DNA of 45,243 nt from Thermosynechococcus sp. M98_K2018_005 (GTDB lineage: Bacteria; Cyanobacteriota; Cyanobacteriia; Thermosynechococcales; Thermosynechococcaceae), in the NCBI RefSeq assembly GCF_015295825.1, contig NZ_DVEH01000020.1, forward strand, positions 1 through 45,243. Reading direction: 5' to 3'. Shown one piece after another: positions 21,153-29,933 of the stretch; the first letter of the stretch is position 1; every line of letters starts with the position of its first letter. Under the pieces are notes generated by a model. That model saw only the letters and a list, made by a program, of their open reading frames with translations, did no database searches and was not told the DNA's origin. The position numbers and the translations under genes are program-made.

Positions 21153-22154
21153 TTGCCTGTGTCTTGCCCCCTCATTGCCTACACGATCCTTCTGGCTGCT
21201 GCCCTCCTTGACTTTGGTCTTGGGGATCCTTGGGGCTGGCCGCATCCCGTGCGCTGGATGGGAGCCTATATCCAATCCCTCAGCAACAGGTTCAACTATG
21301 GCCAAGGCTGGCCAGTTTGGGGACAGCGGTTGGGGGGAGCGCTGCTGACACTGAGCTTAATCCTAGGTTCTGCCCTCATCAGTTGGGGGGTAGTGGCACT
21401 GGGGATGGCGATTTCGCCCCTCCTCGGTTGGGGGATTGCAGTCGTGGGCACGGCCAGTGGCTTTGCAGGTCGTAGTCTGCGGGATGCAGCGGCAGAGGTA
21501 TTGGCACCTTTGGTGGCTGGCAATCTTGAGGAAGCACGCCAGTCCTTAGCCAAGTATGTGGGTCGCGAGACTGCCCACCTAGAGTCGCCTGAGATTCTGC
21601 GGGCGGTTCTGGAAACAGTGAGTGAAAATACCACTGATGGCATGATGGCACCGCTTTTTTATGGAGCGATCGCCACCCTTATCGTTCCGCAACTGACCCC
21701 TTTGCCCCTCGTCATGGCCTACAAAGCTGCCAGCACCTTGGACTCAATGATTGGCTACCGCGAGCCACCCTACACCCACTGGGGATGGTTTGCTGCCAAA
21801 ACCGATGATGTGCTCACATGGTTGCCCTGTCGGTTGCTCGTCTTTCTGGTTGCCCTCTGCTCCGGGCAGTGGCAGCGAGTGTGGCAGTGGTGTTGCCGCG
21901 ATGCCCCCAAGGATCCGAGTCCCAATTCCGGTTGGAGCGAGTGTGCCTATGCCGCCACTTTCGGGGTACGACTGGGGGGTACGAATACCTATCGCGGCAC
22001 GGTGAAAGTAAAACCCTTTTTAGGAGAACCGCTGCACCCCATTGACCAAAGGACGATTATTGGGGCTCTGCGGCTCAGTCGTTCTCTCTACCTGATCACC
22101 CTCACAGCCACAGGTGGCATTGTTTTATTGTGGAACAAAGTGTTTTCGATTTAG
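21153..22154 (+). CDS. cobD: Adenosylcobinamide-phosphate synthase (CobD/CbiB)
   Basis: CobD (CbiB) is an integral membrane enzyme that attaches the aminopropanol arm to adenosylcobyric acid in cobamide synthesis. The 333-residue protein has the family start (LLAAALLDFGLGDPWGWPHPVRWMG) and GFAGRSLRDAA. It also has ESVSENTTDG-like VLETVSENTTDGMMAPLFY, YKAASTLDSMIGYR and the C-terminal GGTNTYRG segment. Several membrane helices are obvious. I list the TTG at 21153; a GTG two codons later is equally possible, with no clear Shine-Dalgarno for either. With cobN 10 kb downstream it points to de novo (pseudo)cobalamin synthesis. Confidence 0.92.
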   Translation: MPVSCPLIAYTILLAAALLDFGLGDPWGWPHPVRWMGAYIQSLSNRFNYGQGWPVWGQRLGGALLTLSLILGSALISWGVVALGMAISPLLGWGIAVVGTASGFAGRSLRDAAAEVLAPLVAGNLEEARQSLAKYVGRETAHLESPEILRAVLETVSENTTDGMMAPLFYGAIATLIVPQLTPLPLVMAYKAASTLDSMIGYREPPYTHWGWFAAKTDDVLTWLPCRLLVFLVALCSGQWQRVWQWCCRDAPKDPSPNSGWSECAYAATFGVRLGGTNTYRGTVKVKPFLGEPLHPIDQRTIIGALRLSRSLYLITLTATGGIVLLWNKVFSI

Positions 22155-22214
22155 CAGTTCATCTTGGTCAGAATCGTTTAGAGTAGATGCACTAAGAAAT
22201 AAAATTTAGAAACA

Positions 22215-25200
22215 TTGGCCGTGGTTCAGCCCTCTCCTCTGCAAGACCAGACACTGGCCGCTTCCTCCCTTTCCATGGGCGATCGCCTGTTGGAGACGCT
22301 CTTTACTTATAGTGCCCAAGGGCTACTGCTGATTGGTGTTTCTGCCACCCGCCCACCTCAATATCAAGTCATTAGCGCCAACAGCATTGGCCAGCAGCTT
22401 TTGGGGAATCACTTCTCCGTGGCTTCACTGTTTTAGGATAGAGCATTACTAACATTCTTTGATCAGTGTTGGCAGCAGCAAATGCCCCTGCAAGGTTGCC
22501 ATCGGGGACTCTGCTTCACCATGGTTCCCCTCAGGGAGCCAACATCAACAGCAGGGTTCATTGTTGCCTTTCTCCAGCATGAACCAAGCCATAGCCCCCT
22601 CGCTGAAAATCCGCAGCGCTTGACCCAATTAGTGGATCAACTCTTGGGGTTTATCTTTTCCTGTGAGAGTACACCACCGTGGCGGTTGACGTACCTGAGT
22701 CAGGGCTGTTATGGCGTGACGGGCTATACCCCTAGGGAATTTTATAGCCGTGGTGACCAAGGTTGGAATCAAATCACCCATCCTCAAGACTTGCCCCTTG
22801 TCAATGAGACCCTACAGCAGGCGATCGCCCATGCCAGCCCCTACGACATCGAATACCGCATTCTGCACCGCGACGGTCACCCCCGCTGGGTACGCGAACA
22901 GGGCATTCCCGTTCTGAATGTCCAAGGCCAAGTGATTGCCATTGATGGGGTGATTACCGACATTACCGCGTGGAAGGAATTGCACGATGCCCTCGATCAG
23001 CCGATAATTCACCTCAATGAAAGCTTGGGCAACGACTTTTGCCGCGGTTTAGTGCTTTATCTGAGTCAGCGATTAGGCATTGATTATGTCTTGATTGGTG
23101 AACTGACTGGCCCCCAGCAGAATTGGGTGACGACGCTTGCCCTGAGTTATCGTGGTGAACTCCAACCCCCCTTAAGTTATAACCTTGACGATACCCCCTG
23201 CGCGTCAGTTCTAACAGCCGATACCTGTTTTTACAACCACGGTGTGGCACGTCTGTTTCCCAAGGATGAAATGCTCAGAGACTTGCAGATTGAATCCTAT
23301 ATTGGCGTGCCCCTGCGCAATGCAAAAGGGGAAACTCTCGGCATTCTTGCCCTTATGCATCCGCAGCCCCTTGAACGGATTGCCGTCATTGAAAGTCTGC
23401 TGAAGATCTTTGCCGTGCGGGTGACTGCTGAACTAGAGCGGATCCGCGCTGAACGCGCACAACAAGAGCGTCAAGCTCAACTGGATCAGCAACTGCGCTA
23501 TGAACGCCTGATTAGTACTGTCGCCAGTGAGTTTATCAATCTGCCCCTAACGCAGATTCCCCAAGCCATCCACAAGGTGCTGGGTCTCTTAGGGGAAATG
23601 ACGGAGGCCGACCGCGTTTATCTCTTTCAGCCTGATGATAGCGAGGGCACCACATTTTCCAACACCTATGAATGGTGTCTACCGGGGATCGAGCCACAAC
23701 AGGAAAATTTGCAGGGGGTGCCCGAAAGGGAATTTCCCCTCTTTTTCGAGGCGCTTAAAACCCAAGGCTGGGTACTATGGCCGACCATGCAAGCGTTACC
23801 GACCGATGCCCCCGATCGCCAAGGGATAGAGGCACAAAAAATTCAATCGCTATTGGCAGTTGCCCTCAAACACGGTTCACAATTGATTGGCTTTTTGGGC
23901 ATTGACTTTGTGCGTCAGCCCCAACCCCACCTAGAGAACTTTCTACCCCTGCTACAGGTGATGGGGCAGGTGTTCACCAATGTGCTGGAGCGCCAAGAGA
24001 GCGAGCGATCGCTCCGCCTTGCCGAGAGCCAGTACCGCAGTATTTTTGAAAACGCCACAGAGGGCATCTTTCAATCCAGTCCCAATGGTCATTACCTCAA
24101 GATCAACCCCGCCCTTGCCCGCATCTACGGTTATGACTCCCCAGCGGAGCTACAAGCCCACATCACTGACATTGCTGGTCAGCTCTATGTCAATCCTCGT
24201 CGCCGCGAAGAGTTTATCCAAGCCGTCACCGCCACTGGTACTGTTACCGACTTTGAATCGCAGGTCTATCGCAAAGATGGCCAAATCATTTGGATTTCCG
24301 AAAATGCTCGGGCGGTCTATGACGATAAAGGGCGACTCGCCTACTTTGAAGGCACCGTTGTGGACATTACCGATCGCAAGCTCTCAGAAAGTACGATCCA
24401 TTACCAAGCCTTCCATGACCTGCTCACGGGGCTGCCCAATCGTGCCCTGTTTGACGATCGCCTCCCCATGGCTCTGGCTGAAGCTCGCCGACAACAACAG
24501 CGGGTAGGCGTGATGTTTTTAGATCTCGATCGCTTCAAAATCATTAACGACACCCTTGGCCATGCCGTTGGGGATCAGCTATTGCAGCAGGTAGCAAAAC
24601 GCCTCGTCCACTGTCTGCGGGAAACCGATACCGTAGCGCGTTGGGGCGGTGACGAATTCACTGTGATCTTGCCCATGGTACACCACCCCAATGATTTGGC
24701 CATTGTGGCTGAACGCATTCTCTGCGCCCTCAAGCCCGAGTTCATGCTCGATGGCCACCATCTTCACATTACGACCAGTATTGGCATTGCCGTCTATCCC
24801 GATCACGGTCAATCTGCCGATGTTTTGCTGCGCAATGCTGACATCGCCCTGTATCGCGCTAAGGAAACAGGCCGCAACACGTATCAGTTCTACACCAATT
24901 GAAGCATTACTGCGTTGGCACCATCTTGCTCTATCCCAAACACTTTATTGATATTGCTGAAGAAAATGGTCTGATCGTTGCCATTGGCCGCTGGGTTCTC
25001 CAACAGGCCTGTCGCGACTGCCATACATGGCAACAACAGGGATTAGCTGGGGTAGGAGTAGCGGTAAACCTCTGGGCACGGCAATTTTTGCACATGAATC
25101 TTGTCGAAGAACATTATCGCGGCTATCCCTCACGTCCAACGAACCCAGTTAATTCTTCTAGAGTTGCATACCCTTGGGGTGGGGATTACGCTGGATGATT

Positions 25201-25495
25201 TTGGCACAGGTTACGCCTCATTGAGCTATCTGAAACAATTCCCGATTACTGGGCTAAAAATTATCGCTCGTTTATCACTGACATTGCAAGCGATCGCCAA
25301 GACCAAGCGATTGTCAAAGCCATTATTGAGTTAGCCAACGGTTTAGAGATTCCCACCGTCGCCGAAGGCGTAGAAACTTGGGGGCAACTCCTCCACCACC
25401 TTGGCTGTAAGGCCATTCAAGGCTACCTGCTCACAGAGTCACTTCCCTATTCCCAAGTGATCCACTGGTCAATTCCTCAAATGTCGTTGAGATGA
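22215..25495 (+). pseudogene. Decayed PAS/GAF/PAS-GGDEF-EAL signalling gene (full extent)
   Basis: The locus once encoded a dual-domain c-di-GMP protein. Codons 1-73 (from TTG 22215) end at an in-frame TAG at 22434-22436; the same frame then continues past 22482 to the GGDEF domain. After YQFYTN (stop 24900-24902) the text jumps to EALLRW in another frame, so the linker and first strands of the EAL domain are deleted. Further fragments are [61 protein letters not shown], and EIPTVAEGVETWGQLL with a stop at 25493-25495. They lie in different frames. One base is missing between 25262 and 25263, where GLKI should continue as [14 protein letters not shown] second internal deletion lies between LILLEL and HTLGVGI. 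The phosphodiesterase half cannot be functional. Confidence 0.85.
22482..24902 (+). CDS. Diguanylate cyclase remnant: PAS-GAF-GAF-PAS-GGDEF
   Basis: This is the longest intact part of the decayed locus, 806 codons from ATG 22482, which has no clear Shine-Dalgarno. A PAS/PAC unit (about 40-165) has YRILHRDGHPRWVREQG. Two GAF-like regions follow (about 170-320 and 340-510). A second PAS (about 520-640) has YRSIFENATEGIFQSSPNG and ITDRK. The GGDEF domain follows (about 650-806). The catalytic motif GGDEF is intact at 722-726. The inhibitory RxxD site (RETD, 713-716) is five residues upstream of it, so the cyclase activity and product feedback could survive. Whether it is translated is open, because the upstream 73 codons end at an amber stop. 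Confidence 0.7.
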   Translation: MPLQGCHRGLCFTMVPLREPTSTAGFIVAFLQHEPSHSPLAENPQRLTQLVDQLLGFIFSCESTPPWRLTYLSQGCYGVTGYTPREFYSRGDQGWNQITHPQDLPLVNETLQQAIAHASPYDIEYRILHRDGHPRWVREQGIPVLNVQGQVIAIDGVITDITAWKELHDALDQPIIHLNESLGNDFCRGLVLYLSQRLGIDYVLIGELTGPQQNWVTTLALSYRGELQPPLSYNLDDTPCASVLTADTCFYNHGVARLFPKDEMLRDLQIESYIGVPLRNAKGETLGILALMHPQPLERIAVIESLLKIFAVRVTAELERIRAERAQQERQAQLDQQLRYERLISTVASEFINLPLTQIPQAIHKVLGLLGEMTEADRVYLFQPDDSEGTTFSNTYEWCLPGIEPQQENLQGVPEREFPLFFEALKTQGWVLWPTMQALPTDAPDRQGIEAQKIQSLLAVALKHGSQLIGFLGIDFVRQPQPHLENFLPLLQVMGQVFTNVLERQESERSLRLAESQYRSIFENATEGIFQSSPNGHYLKINPALARIYGYDSPAELQAHITDIAGQLYVNPRRREEFIQAVTATGTVTDFESQVYRKDGQIIWISENARAVYDDKGRLAYFEGTVVDITDRKLSESTIHYQAFHDLLTGLPNRALFDDRLPMALAEARRQQQRVGVMFLDLDRFKIINDTLGHAVGDQLLQQVAKRLVHCLRETDTVARWGGDEFTVILPMVHHPNDLAIVAERILCALKPEFMLDGHHLHITTSIGIAVYPDHGQSADVLLRNADIALYRAKETGRNTYQFYTN

Positions 25496-25661
25496 CAACA
25501 CTTTCGATAGGTGTGAGAGCAGAATCCCTTGTGTAGTTTTCCACATCAGGCTAGGATGATGAGTCGATTGGCCACTCCGCTTCCCTACATTGCCGCGCCT
25601 TAACCCCCACCTGCTATGCGAGGATTAGGGAGTGCAGGCTAAACATGTTCGATGTGTACCT

Positions 25662-26846
25662 ATGCGGTTTTATTGGCTGAGTGCGGTAAGTCGTCTGAGT
25701 ATGATGTTCTTGGCAGCGGGCTGTCAAGCGGCAACGGTGCCGTCAGCGCCAGTAGCAGTAGCTGCAACGGTTACGCCGTCCCCCGTCGCTGTATCTCCCC
25801 TGTACACTGCGCTGGATGAGTTTGGCCAGCCCCAGTTTCAAGTGGATGGGCGGAACCTGTTTCGCGATCGCCCCTTGCCCTCGCACCGCATTAGCACCGC
25901 CCCGCTGAAGCTGCTGCAAGTGTTGCGTAGCACTCGCCAGTATTTTCAAGACTTTAGTGACACAGACCCCATTACTCAGCGGGAGGGAATTCTGGCGATT
26001 CAGGGGGTGACGCTGCCCCAAGTCCTCGACACCCTAGATTTCATGATTGCGACGCTCACGGAGGATATTAGCCGCAAGCGCCCGATTCGTTTGCAAGATC
26101 CCGCATTTATTAATCAGCACTTTCGCGTCCTTCAATGGCTGCCCCACAATCCCCGCAATCCGAATCAAACTGAGGAATTGCGCCTCACCAACTACGCGGT
26201 ATTTACCCATCGCGGATCACGCACCCGCACAAAGACATACAATACAGCGCTTTATGCTCTGCCGCCCCGTGTTCCCGATCAACCTGAGGACTTATTCTAT
26301 AAGCAACTGACAAAGCAACAGGTACTGGAAGGGATTTTTGAACCGGGTGGCTCCCTCTATGGACGGGTGAAACCCTTGGCCTACTTGACGAGGAGAGGAC
26401 TTGAGGATGCCCTGATGCAGGGGACGATTCTGGTGCAATTTACCGATGGCACTGAAGCCTTTTTCAATGTGGATCGCAATAATGATATTCCCTTCGTCAA
26501 GGGGGTTGATCCCTACGAGCAGCGACGCTACTGGTATTTTCGTCAAGTCCCTTTCCTTAAGGGCTATGGCAGCACCATCGAAAACAAAATCAATACCCAA
26601 CCTGAGGTGACCTTTGCGGGGGATGTCTGGAATATCGGTCTTGGGCGAGTCATTGTGGTTGAAGATACCCAGGGCGGTCAGCCTAAACTGCGCCTCGGCG
26701 TGATTGCTGATACGGGGGGAGCCTTTATGCCCAATCTCTATCAGTTGGACTTTCTAGCGGGCATTTTTCCTGACCGTGCCAGCTATCAAGCGGCTGCCCG
26801 TCGCATACCCAATTACGTCCGTGCCTATGTCTTGATTAAGAAATAA
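25662..26846 (+). CDS. Lipoprotein with MltA/3D-like C-terminal motif
   Basis: The predicted precursor starts at ATG 25662 (MRFYWLS) and has a signal peptide ending in the lipobox LAAGC, so it should be lipid-anchored. A frame extension to a GTG at 25632 is possible. The C-terminus has RLGVIADTGGAFMPNLYQLDFLAG. Its D-x-GGA and D-x-F/L-x-G arrangement recalls the 3D domain of MltA lytic transglycosylases. The central YGRVKPLAYLTRRGLEDALMQGTILVQFTDGTEAFFNVD recalls MltA domain B only loosely. A peptidoglycan role is an inference. The 394-residue length is near that of MltA. The N-terminal region up to about residue 190 is not recognised. Confidence 0.6.
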   Translation: MRFYWLSAVSRLSMMFLAAGCQAATVPSAPVAVAATVTPSPVAVSPLYTALDEFGQPQFQVDGRNLFRDRPLPSHRISTAPLKLLQVLRSTRQYFQDFSDTDPITQREGILAIQGVTLPQVLDTLDFMIATLTEDISRKRPIRLQDPAFINQHFRVLQWLPHNPRNPNQTEELRLTNYAVFTHRGSRTRTKTYNTALYALPPRVPDQPEDLFYKQLTKQQVLEGIFEPGGSLYGRVKPLAYLTRRGLEDALMQGTILVQFTDGTEAFFNVDRNNDIPFVKGVDPYEQRRYWYFRQVPFLKGYGSTIENKINTQPEVTFAGDVWNIGLGRVIVVEDTQGGQPKLRLGVIADTGGAFMPNLYQLDFLAGIFPDRASYQAAARRIPNYVRAYVLIKK

Positions 26847-26848
26847 GC

Positions 26849-27658
26849 CTAGCGCTGGCTGAGAAATTTATGGGTTTGGGGAATGACGCGCACATGGGTC
26901 AGCCGTGCCTTGAGTTGCCCTTGCCATGTGAGCACTTGTGCTGGGGTGGGTGGAGGGGTACAACGACCGGTACCTACGGGCGTTACAGGTTGGAGAAAGA
27001 CGGGAATGTGGGGATTCACGCTGGCCACAAGGGCACTGAGACGATCAAGATCGGCAGGGTCGGTCGTTTGGGAGATAATCACTTTGCAAAAGACCTCGAC
27101 AGGGGCGCGATCGCACAGGCGCAAAAAGGCTTCATGGGCTGACCAATGGCACTCACCACTGACGCTGGGAAGTTTAATGTCCATGCCGACACTATCAAGG
27201 TAGGGAAGAATTCGCGCCAGCGCTTCTGGATGATGTCCGCCAGTTTCAAGGTAGAGGGGCAGGGAGCTATGGGCCTTGAGGAGGGGCAAAAATGATGCCA
27301 GTGTTGCAGCATGGAGCAGCGGTTCGCCGCCGGTGAGGCTAATACTGTCGTGGATGGGGGGAGTATTGAGCTGCTGTACAGCTTCGAGAATATGGGCAGC
27401 AGTGACGGGATTGGGAACGGTTTGAAAGTGGCGATCGCCGGCCTGCTCTTCAATTAGGGCATGGGCGGGAACAAACCATGTGTGGGCACTGTCACAATAG
27501 GTGCAGCGGAGATCACAGCCCGCCAAACGAATAAAAATTTGCCGACACCCCACATTGGCGCCTTCCCCTTGAATCGCTGAGAACATCTCCACCAAAGGAA
27601 GCGTGATTGGCGCAAGGGAGAACTGATCGTTAGTTTGCTGCTCTTTTACAAAAATCAC
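26849..27658 (-). CDS. queE: 7-carboxy-7-deazaguanine synthase (radical SAM)
   Basis: QueE rearranges 6-carboxytetrahydropterin to 7-carboxy-7-deazaguanine in the preQ0/queuosine pathway. The FSAIQGEGANVGCRQIFIRLAGCDLRCTYCDSAHTW segment contains the family marker and the C-x3-C-x2-C iron-sulfur motif. LTGGEPLLH is the SAM-binding glycine motif, and ETGG plus SVGMDIKLPSSG-like VGMDIKLPSVSG follow. Homologues begin only about ten residues before the F-x-x-QGEG motif. I list the GTG at 27658, and the true start may be later. The frame runs to an ATG at 27754, but that overlaps the divergent gene at 27743. The stop lies two bases from the 3' end of the lipoprotein gene at 25662-26846. Confidence 0.88.
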   Translation of the reverse strand: MIFVKEQQTNDQFSLAPITLPLVEMFSAIQGEGANVGCRQIFIRLAGCDLRCTYCDSAHTWFVPAHALIEEQAGDRHFQTVPNPVTAAHILEAVQQLNTPPIHDSISLTGGEPLLHAATLASFLPLLKAHSSLPLYLETGGHHPEALARILPYLDSVGMDIKLPSVSGECHWSAHEAFLRLCDRAPVEVFCKVIISQTTDPADLDRLSALVASVNPHIPVFLQPVTPVGTGRCTPPPTPAQVLTWQGQLKARLTHVRVIPQTHKFLSQR

Positions 27659-27742
27659 AGGGGATGTGCAAGCCTGATCACAATCGGGCACTCTTTCCGA
27701 TAGTACCTTAAAGATAGTTAGCGTGTTCAGTAGGTAAGTGCT

Positions 27743-28666
27743 ATGTCTGCCCACCGTTTTGGCCTTCCGTGGCTACTTGTCGGTACCTTGGCAATGGGGA
27801 TGGGTGCCCTGCCAGTCATTTTGCCATCGTTACCTGCTGTTGGCCAAAATTCCCCTAGCGAAGCCAGTGAGTTCGATCGCTACATGCAGCGGGGGTATCA
27901 ACTCACCGCCAAACGCGACTATCAATCCGCCTTGGTGAATTTCCGCCGTGCCCTTAGTTTGCGTCCTGGTAACCGCTATGCCCTCACGGCAATTAGTAAT
28001 GTCGAGGCCTATGTTGCTCGCGATCGCTACGCTGCCCAATCGAGTAACCGTCTGACCTTTGTACCCACAAATCGCGGCATGCCAGGGCAACGGATCGCAG
28101 GCGCCACCCGCTTTGGTGAATGTACCCAAGGCTCTCTCACCAAAATTGTTGCCCTTGTTCCCGATAACAACTTGGGTATGACGGCTGCGGCCAATCCCAG
28201 TCTCTTTTTCTTTGTTCCCCAAAGCACCGCCAAATCGGCGGAACTGCTGCTGCTCTCCGAAGCTGGCGATCTGCTCCTCAGCCAACAAGTGCCCCTCAAT
28301 GGTAAAGCCGGCATTTTACCTGTGACGGTGGATGCCAGTAAGGCGAAGCTACAACCGGGGCAAAAATACCAGTGGATCTTCTCCCTGACCTGTAAGCCCA
28401 ATGAACCAGATGCCAATCCCTTTGTGACGGGCTGGATTGAGCGAGCTGAACTAGACAGCAACCTTGCCCAAGTGATTACCACCATGCCTCCGGCCGATCG
28501 CCTGCCCCTTTTGGTCACCAGTCAACTCTGGAACGATACCTTGGCAACCCTTGTGGAGTTGCAGCAGAGCAACCCCAATAACGCTGCAATCAAACAGCAG
28601 TGGCAGGATGTGCTCAAGAGTGCCGGCATTGATCCACAAATTGTCCATATGCCGCTGTTGCGCTAG
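27743..28666 (+). CDS. Secreted DUF928 protein with one TPR-like repeat
   Basis: The 307-residue protein has a signal peptide (hydrophobic about residues 8-30, likely cleaved near AVGQN). A TPR-like unit (FDRYMQRGYQLTAKRDYQSALVNFRRALSLRPGNRYAL) is at about 44-82. A DUF928 domain follows. DUF928 hallmarks are NPSLFFFVPQSTAKSAELLLLSEAGD, VPLNGKAGILPVTVD, LQPGQKYQWIFSLTC, and DANPFVTGWIERAEL. DUF928 proteins are common in cyanobacteria, sometimes next to CHASE2 or filamentous haemagglutinin proteins, but their role is unknown. It is divergent from queE, with less than 100 bases between the starts. Confidence 0.85.
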   Translation: MSAHRFGLPWLLVGTLAMGMGALPVILPSLPAVGQNSPSEASEFDRYMQRGYQLTAKRDYQSALVNFRRALSLRPGNRYALTAISNVEAYVARDRYAAQSSNRLTFVPTNRGMPGQRIAGATRFGECTQGSLTKIVALVPDNNLGMTAAANPSLFFFVPQSTAKSAELLLLSEAGDLLLSQQVPLNGKAGILPVTVDASKAKLQPGQKYQWIFSLTCKPNEPDANPFVTGWIERAELDSNLAQVITTMPPADRLPLLVTSQLWNDTLATLVELQQSNPNNAAIKQQWQDVLKSAGIDPQIVHMPLLR

Positions 28667-28668
28667 AG

Positions 28669-28758
28669 GCTCCTGTGCCGATATTGAGGGCGGTTGGTTG
28701 ACCCCAAACCCCCCATCAAGTTGCATTAGGATAGAAAATAGGCCGCATTCACAGGAGC
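28669..28758 (+). promoter_or_regulatory. Inverted repeat that could hide the next gene's ribosome site
   Basis: GCTCCTGTG at 28669-28677 is the exact reverse complement of CACAGGAGC at 28750-28758. The right arm contains the AGGAG Shine-Dalgarno of the gene starting at 28766. In a read-through transcript from the DUF928 gene the arms could pair and block ribosome entry. The spacer of 72 bases could contain a separate promoter that would free the site. Confidence 0.35.
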
Positions 28759-28765
28759 GTGCGTC

Positions 28766-29329
28766 ATGCTAAAGATAACTCGATCGCCATTCCCCCTTTG
28801 GCTAACCAGTATTGTGCTCCTTGGAGCGATCGCCCCCCTGCCTGCCTTGGCACAACGGGCGGCGGGTGACATTGTGATTATTGGCAACTCTCCCAATGAC
28901 TGGGGCCGTAATCAACGCTACTGGAATCATTTGCTCAACCTTTCTGGAGCAACGGCAGCCGCTTCTACGCCGACAACGTCAGAGACGCCCCAAGAAGTCG
29001 ATCCCAAAGTGCTGGAACAACAGCTCCTACGCAATATCCGCGTGGGGCAGCCGCAGCTTCAGCCTGTCCTGAAGTTACCGGGGTCTTCAGTGGTGACAGG
29101 CACCGTGACGAACAATAACCGCCAACCGGTAACCATCCAGTCCATTAACTATGAAGTTGTGGGACCTAATGGCCAAATTCTGCAAACGGGTGCGGCGACG
29201 CCAGAACCGGCAACGGTAGGTCCCGGCCAGACAGTGACCTATCAGCAAATGCTCCCTACTGTGCCAGCGGATATTGGGGCACGGGTGCGGCTGAGTCAGC
29301 CAGCGGTGCAGCTCCAAGGGGGTGTCTAG
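28766..29329 (+). CDS. Hypothetical exported protein
   Basis: The 187-residue protein has a clear signal peptide (FPLWLTSIVLLGAIAPLPALA, cleaved after ALA near residue 29). A low-complexity Ala/Thr/Pro stretch lies in the middle. A C-terminal beta-rich segment (VVTGTVTNNNRQPVTIQSINYEVVGPNGQILQTG ... GPGQTVTYQQML) has the look of an FxLYD/DUF3426-like immunoglobulin-type fold. I recognise no specific family. AGGAG precedes the ATG. The last eight bases overlap the start of coaE, so the two are probably translationally coupled. Confidence 0.65.
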   Translation: MLKITRSPFPLWLTSIVLLGAIAPLPALAQRAAGDIVIIGNSPNDWGRNQRYWNHLLNLSGATAAASTPTTSETPQEVDPKVLEQQLLRNIRVGQPQLQPVLKLPGSSVVTGTVTNNNRQPVTIQSINYEVVGPNGQILQTGAATPEPATVGPGQTVTYQQMLPTVPADIGARVRLSQPAVQLQGGV

Positions 29330-29933
29330 ACCCCTTCGCCTCGGGATCACCGGGGGGATTGCCTGCGGTAAATCTGTGGTGGCTGCCTATTTGCAGCAGC
29401 GCTATGGTGTGCCCATTGTCGATGCCGATGTATTAGCGCGGCAGGCGGTTGCCGTCGGGACACCCATTTATCAAGCCATTGTCGATCGCTATGGGGATAA
29501 GATTCGCCGTAGTGATGGTACCCTCAATCGCCCCCGTTTAGGGGAAATTGTCTTTGCTCAGCCGCAGGAGCGCCAATGGCTAGAGGCGCAAATTCACCCT
29601 TGGGTGATTGCCGCGATGGAACGAGCGATTCGCGCCTGCGATCAGGCTCTAATGGCCTTGGTCATTCCCCTGCTGTTTGAAGCGCATCTTGAAGGCCTTG
29701 TGGATCACATTTGGGTGGTGGCCACGACACCTGAGCAACAATTAGCCCGCCTTGAGCAGCGCGATCGCCTCTCTGGACATGCAGCCGCCCAACGCCTAGC
29801 TAGTCAACTGCCCCTAGAGGAAAAAATTCGGCGGGCAGACATGGTGCTCTGGAATACTGGTTCTCTTGAGGAACTTTACCGTCAGGTGGATCAGGCCTTT
29901 TCCCTACTGGGCAGAAATGGCAAGGGAGGTTAG
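29322..29933 (+). CDS. coaE: Dephospho-CoA kinase
   Basis: CoaE phosphorylates dephospho-CoA in the last step of coenzyme A synthesis. The 203-residue protein starts at GTG 29322 and shows Walker A GITGGIACGKS. It continues with VDADVLARQAV, the H-P-W segment QIHPWVI, the conserved IPLLFEAHLEGLVDHIWVV, and R-DR (LEQRDRLSGHAAAQRLASQLP). It overlaps the preceding gene by eight bases. Its last 30 bases overlap, tail to tail, the end of the histidine kinase gene on the other strand. Confidence 0.94.
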   Translation: MSRPLRLGITGGIACGKSVVAAYLQQRYGVPIVDADVLARQAVAVGTPIYQAIVDRYGDKIRRSDGTLNRPRLGEIVFAQPQERQWLEAQIHPWVIAAMERAIRACDQALMALVIPLLFEAHLEGLVDHIWVVATTPEQQLARLEQRDRLSGHAAAQRLASQLPLEEKIRRADMVLWNTGSLEELYRQVDQAFSLLGRNGKGG

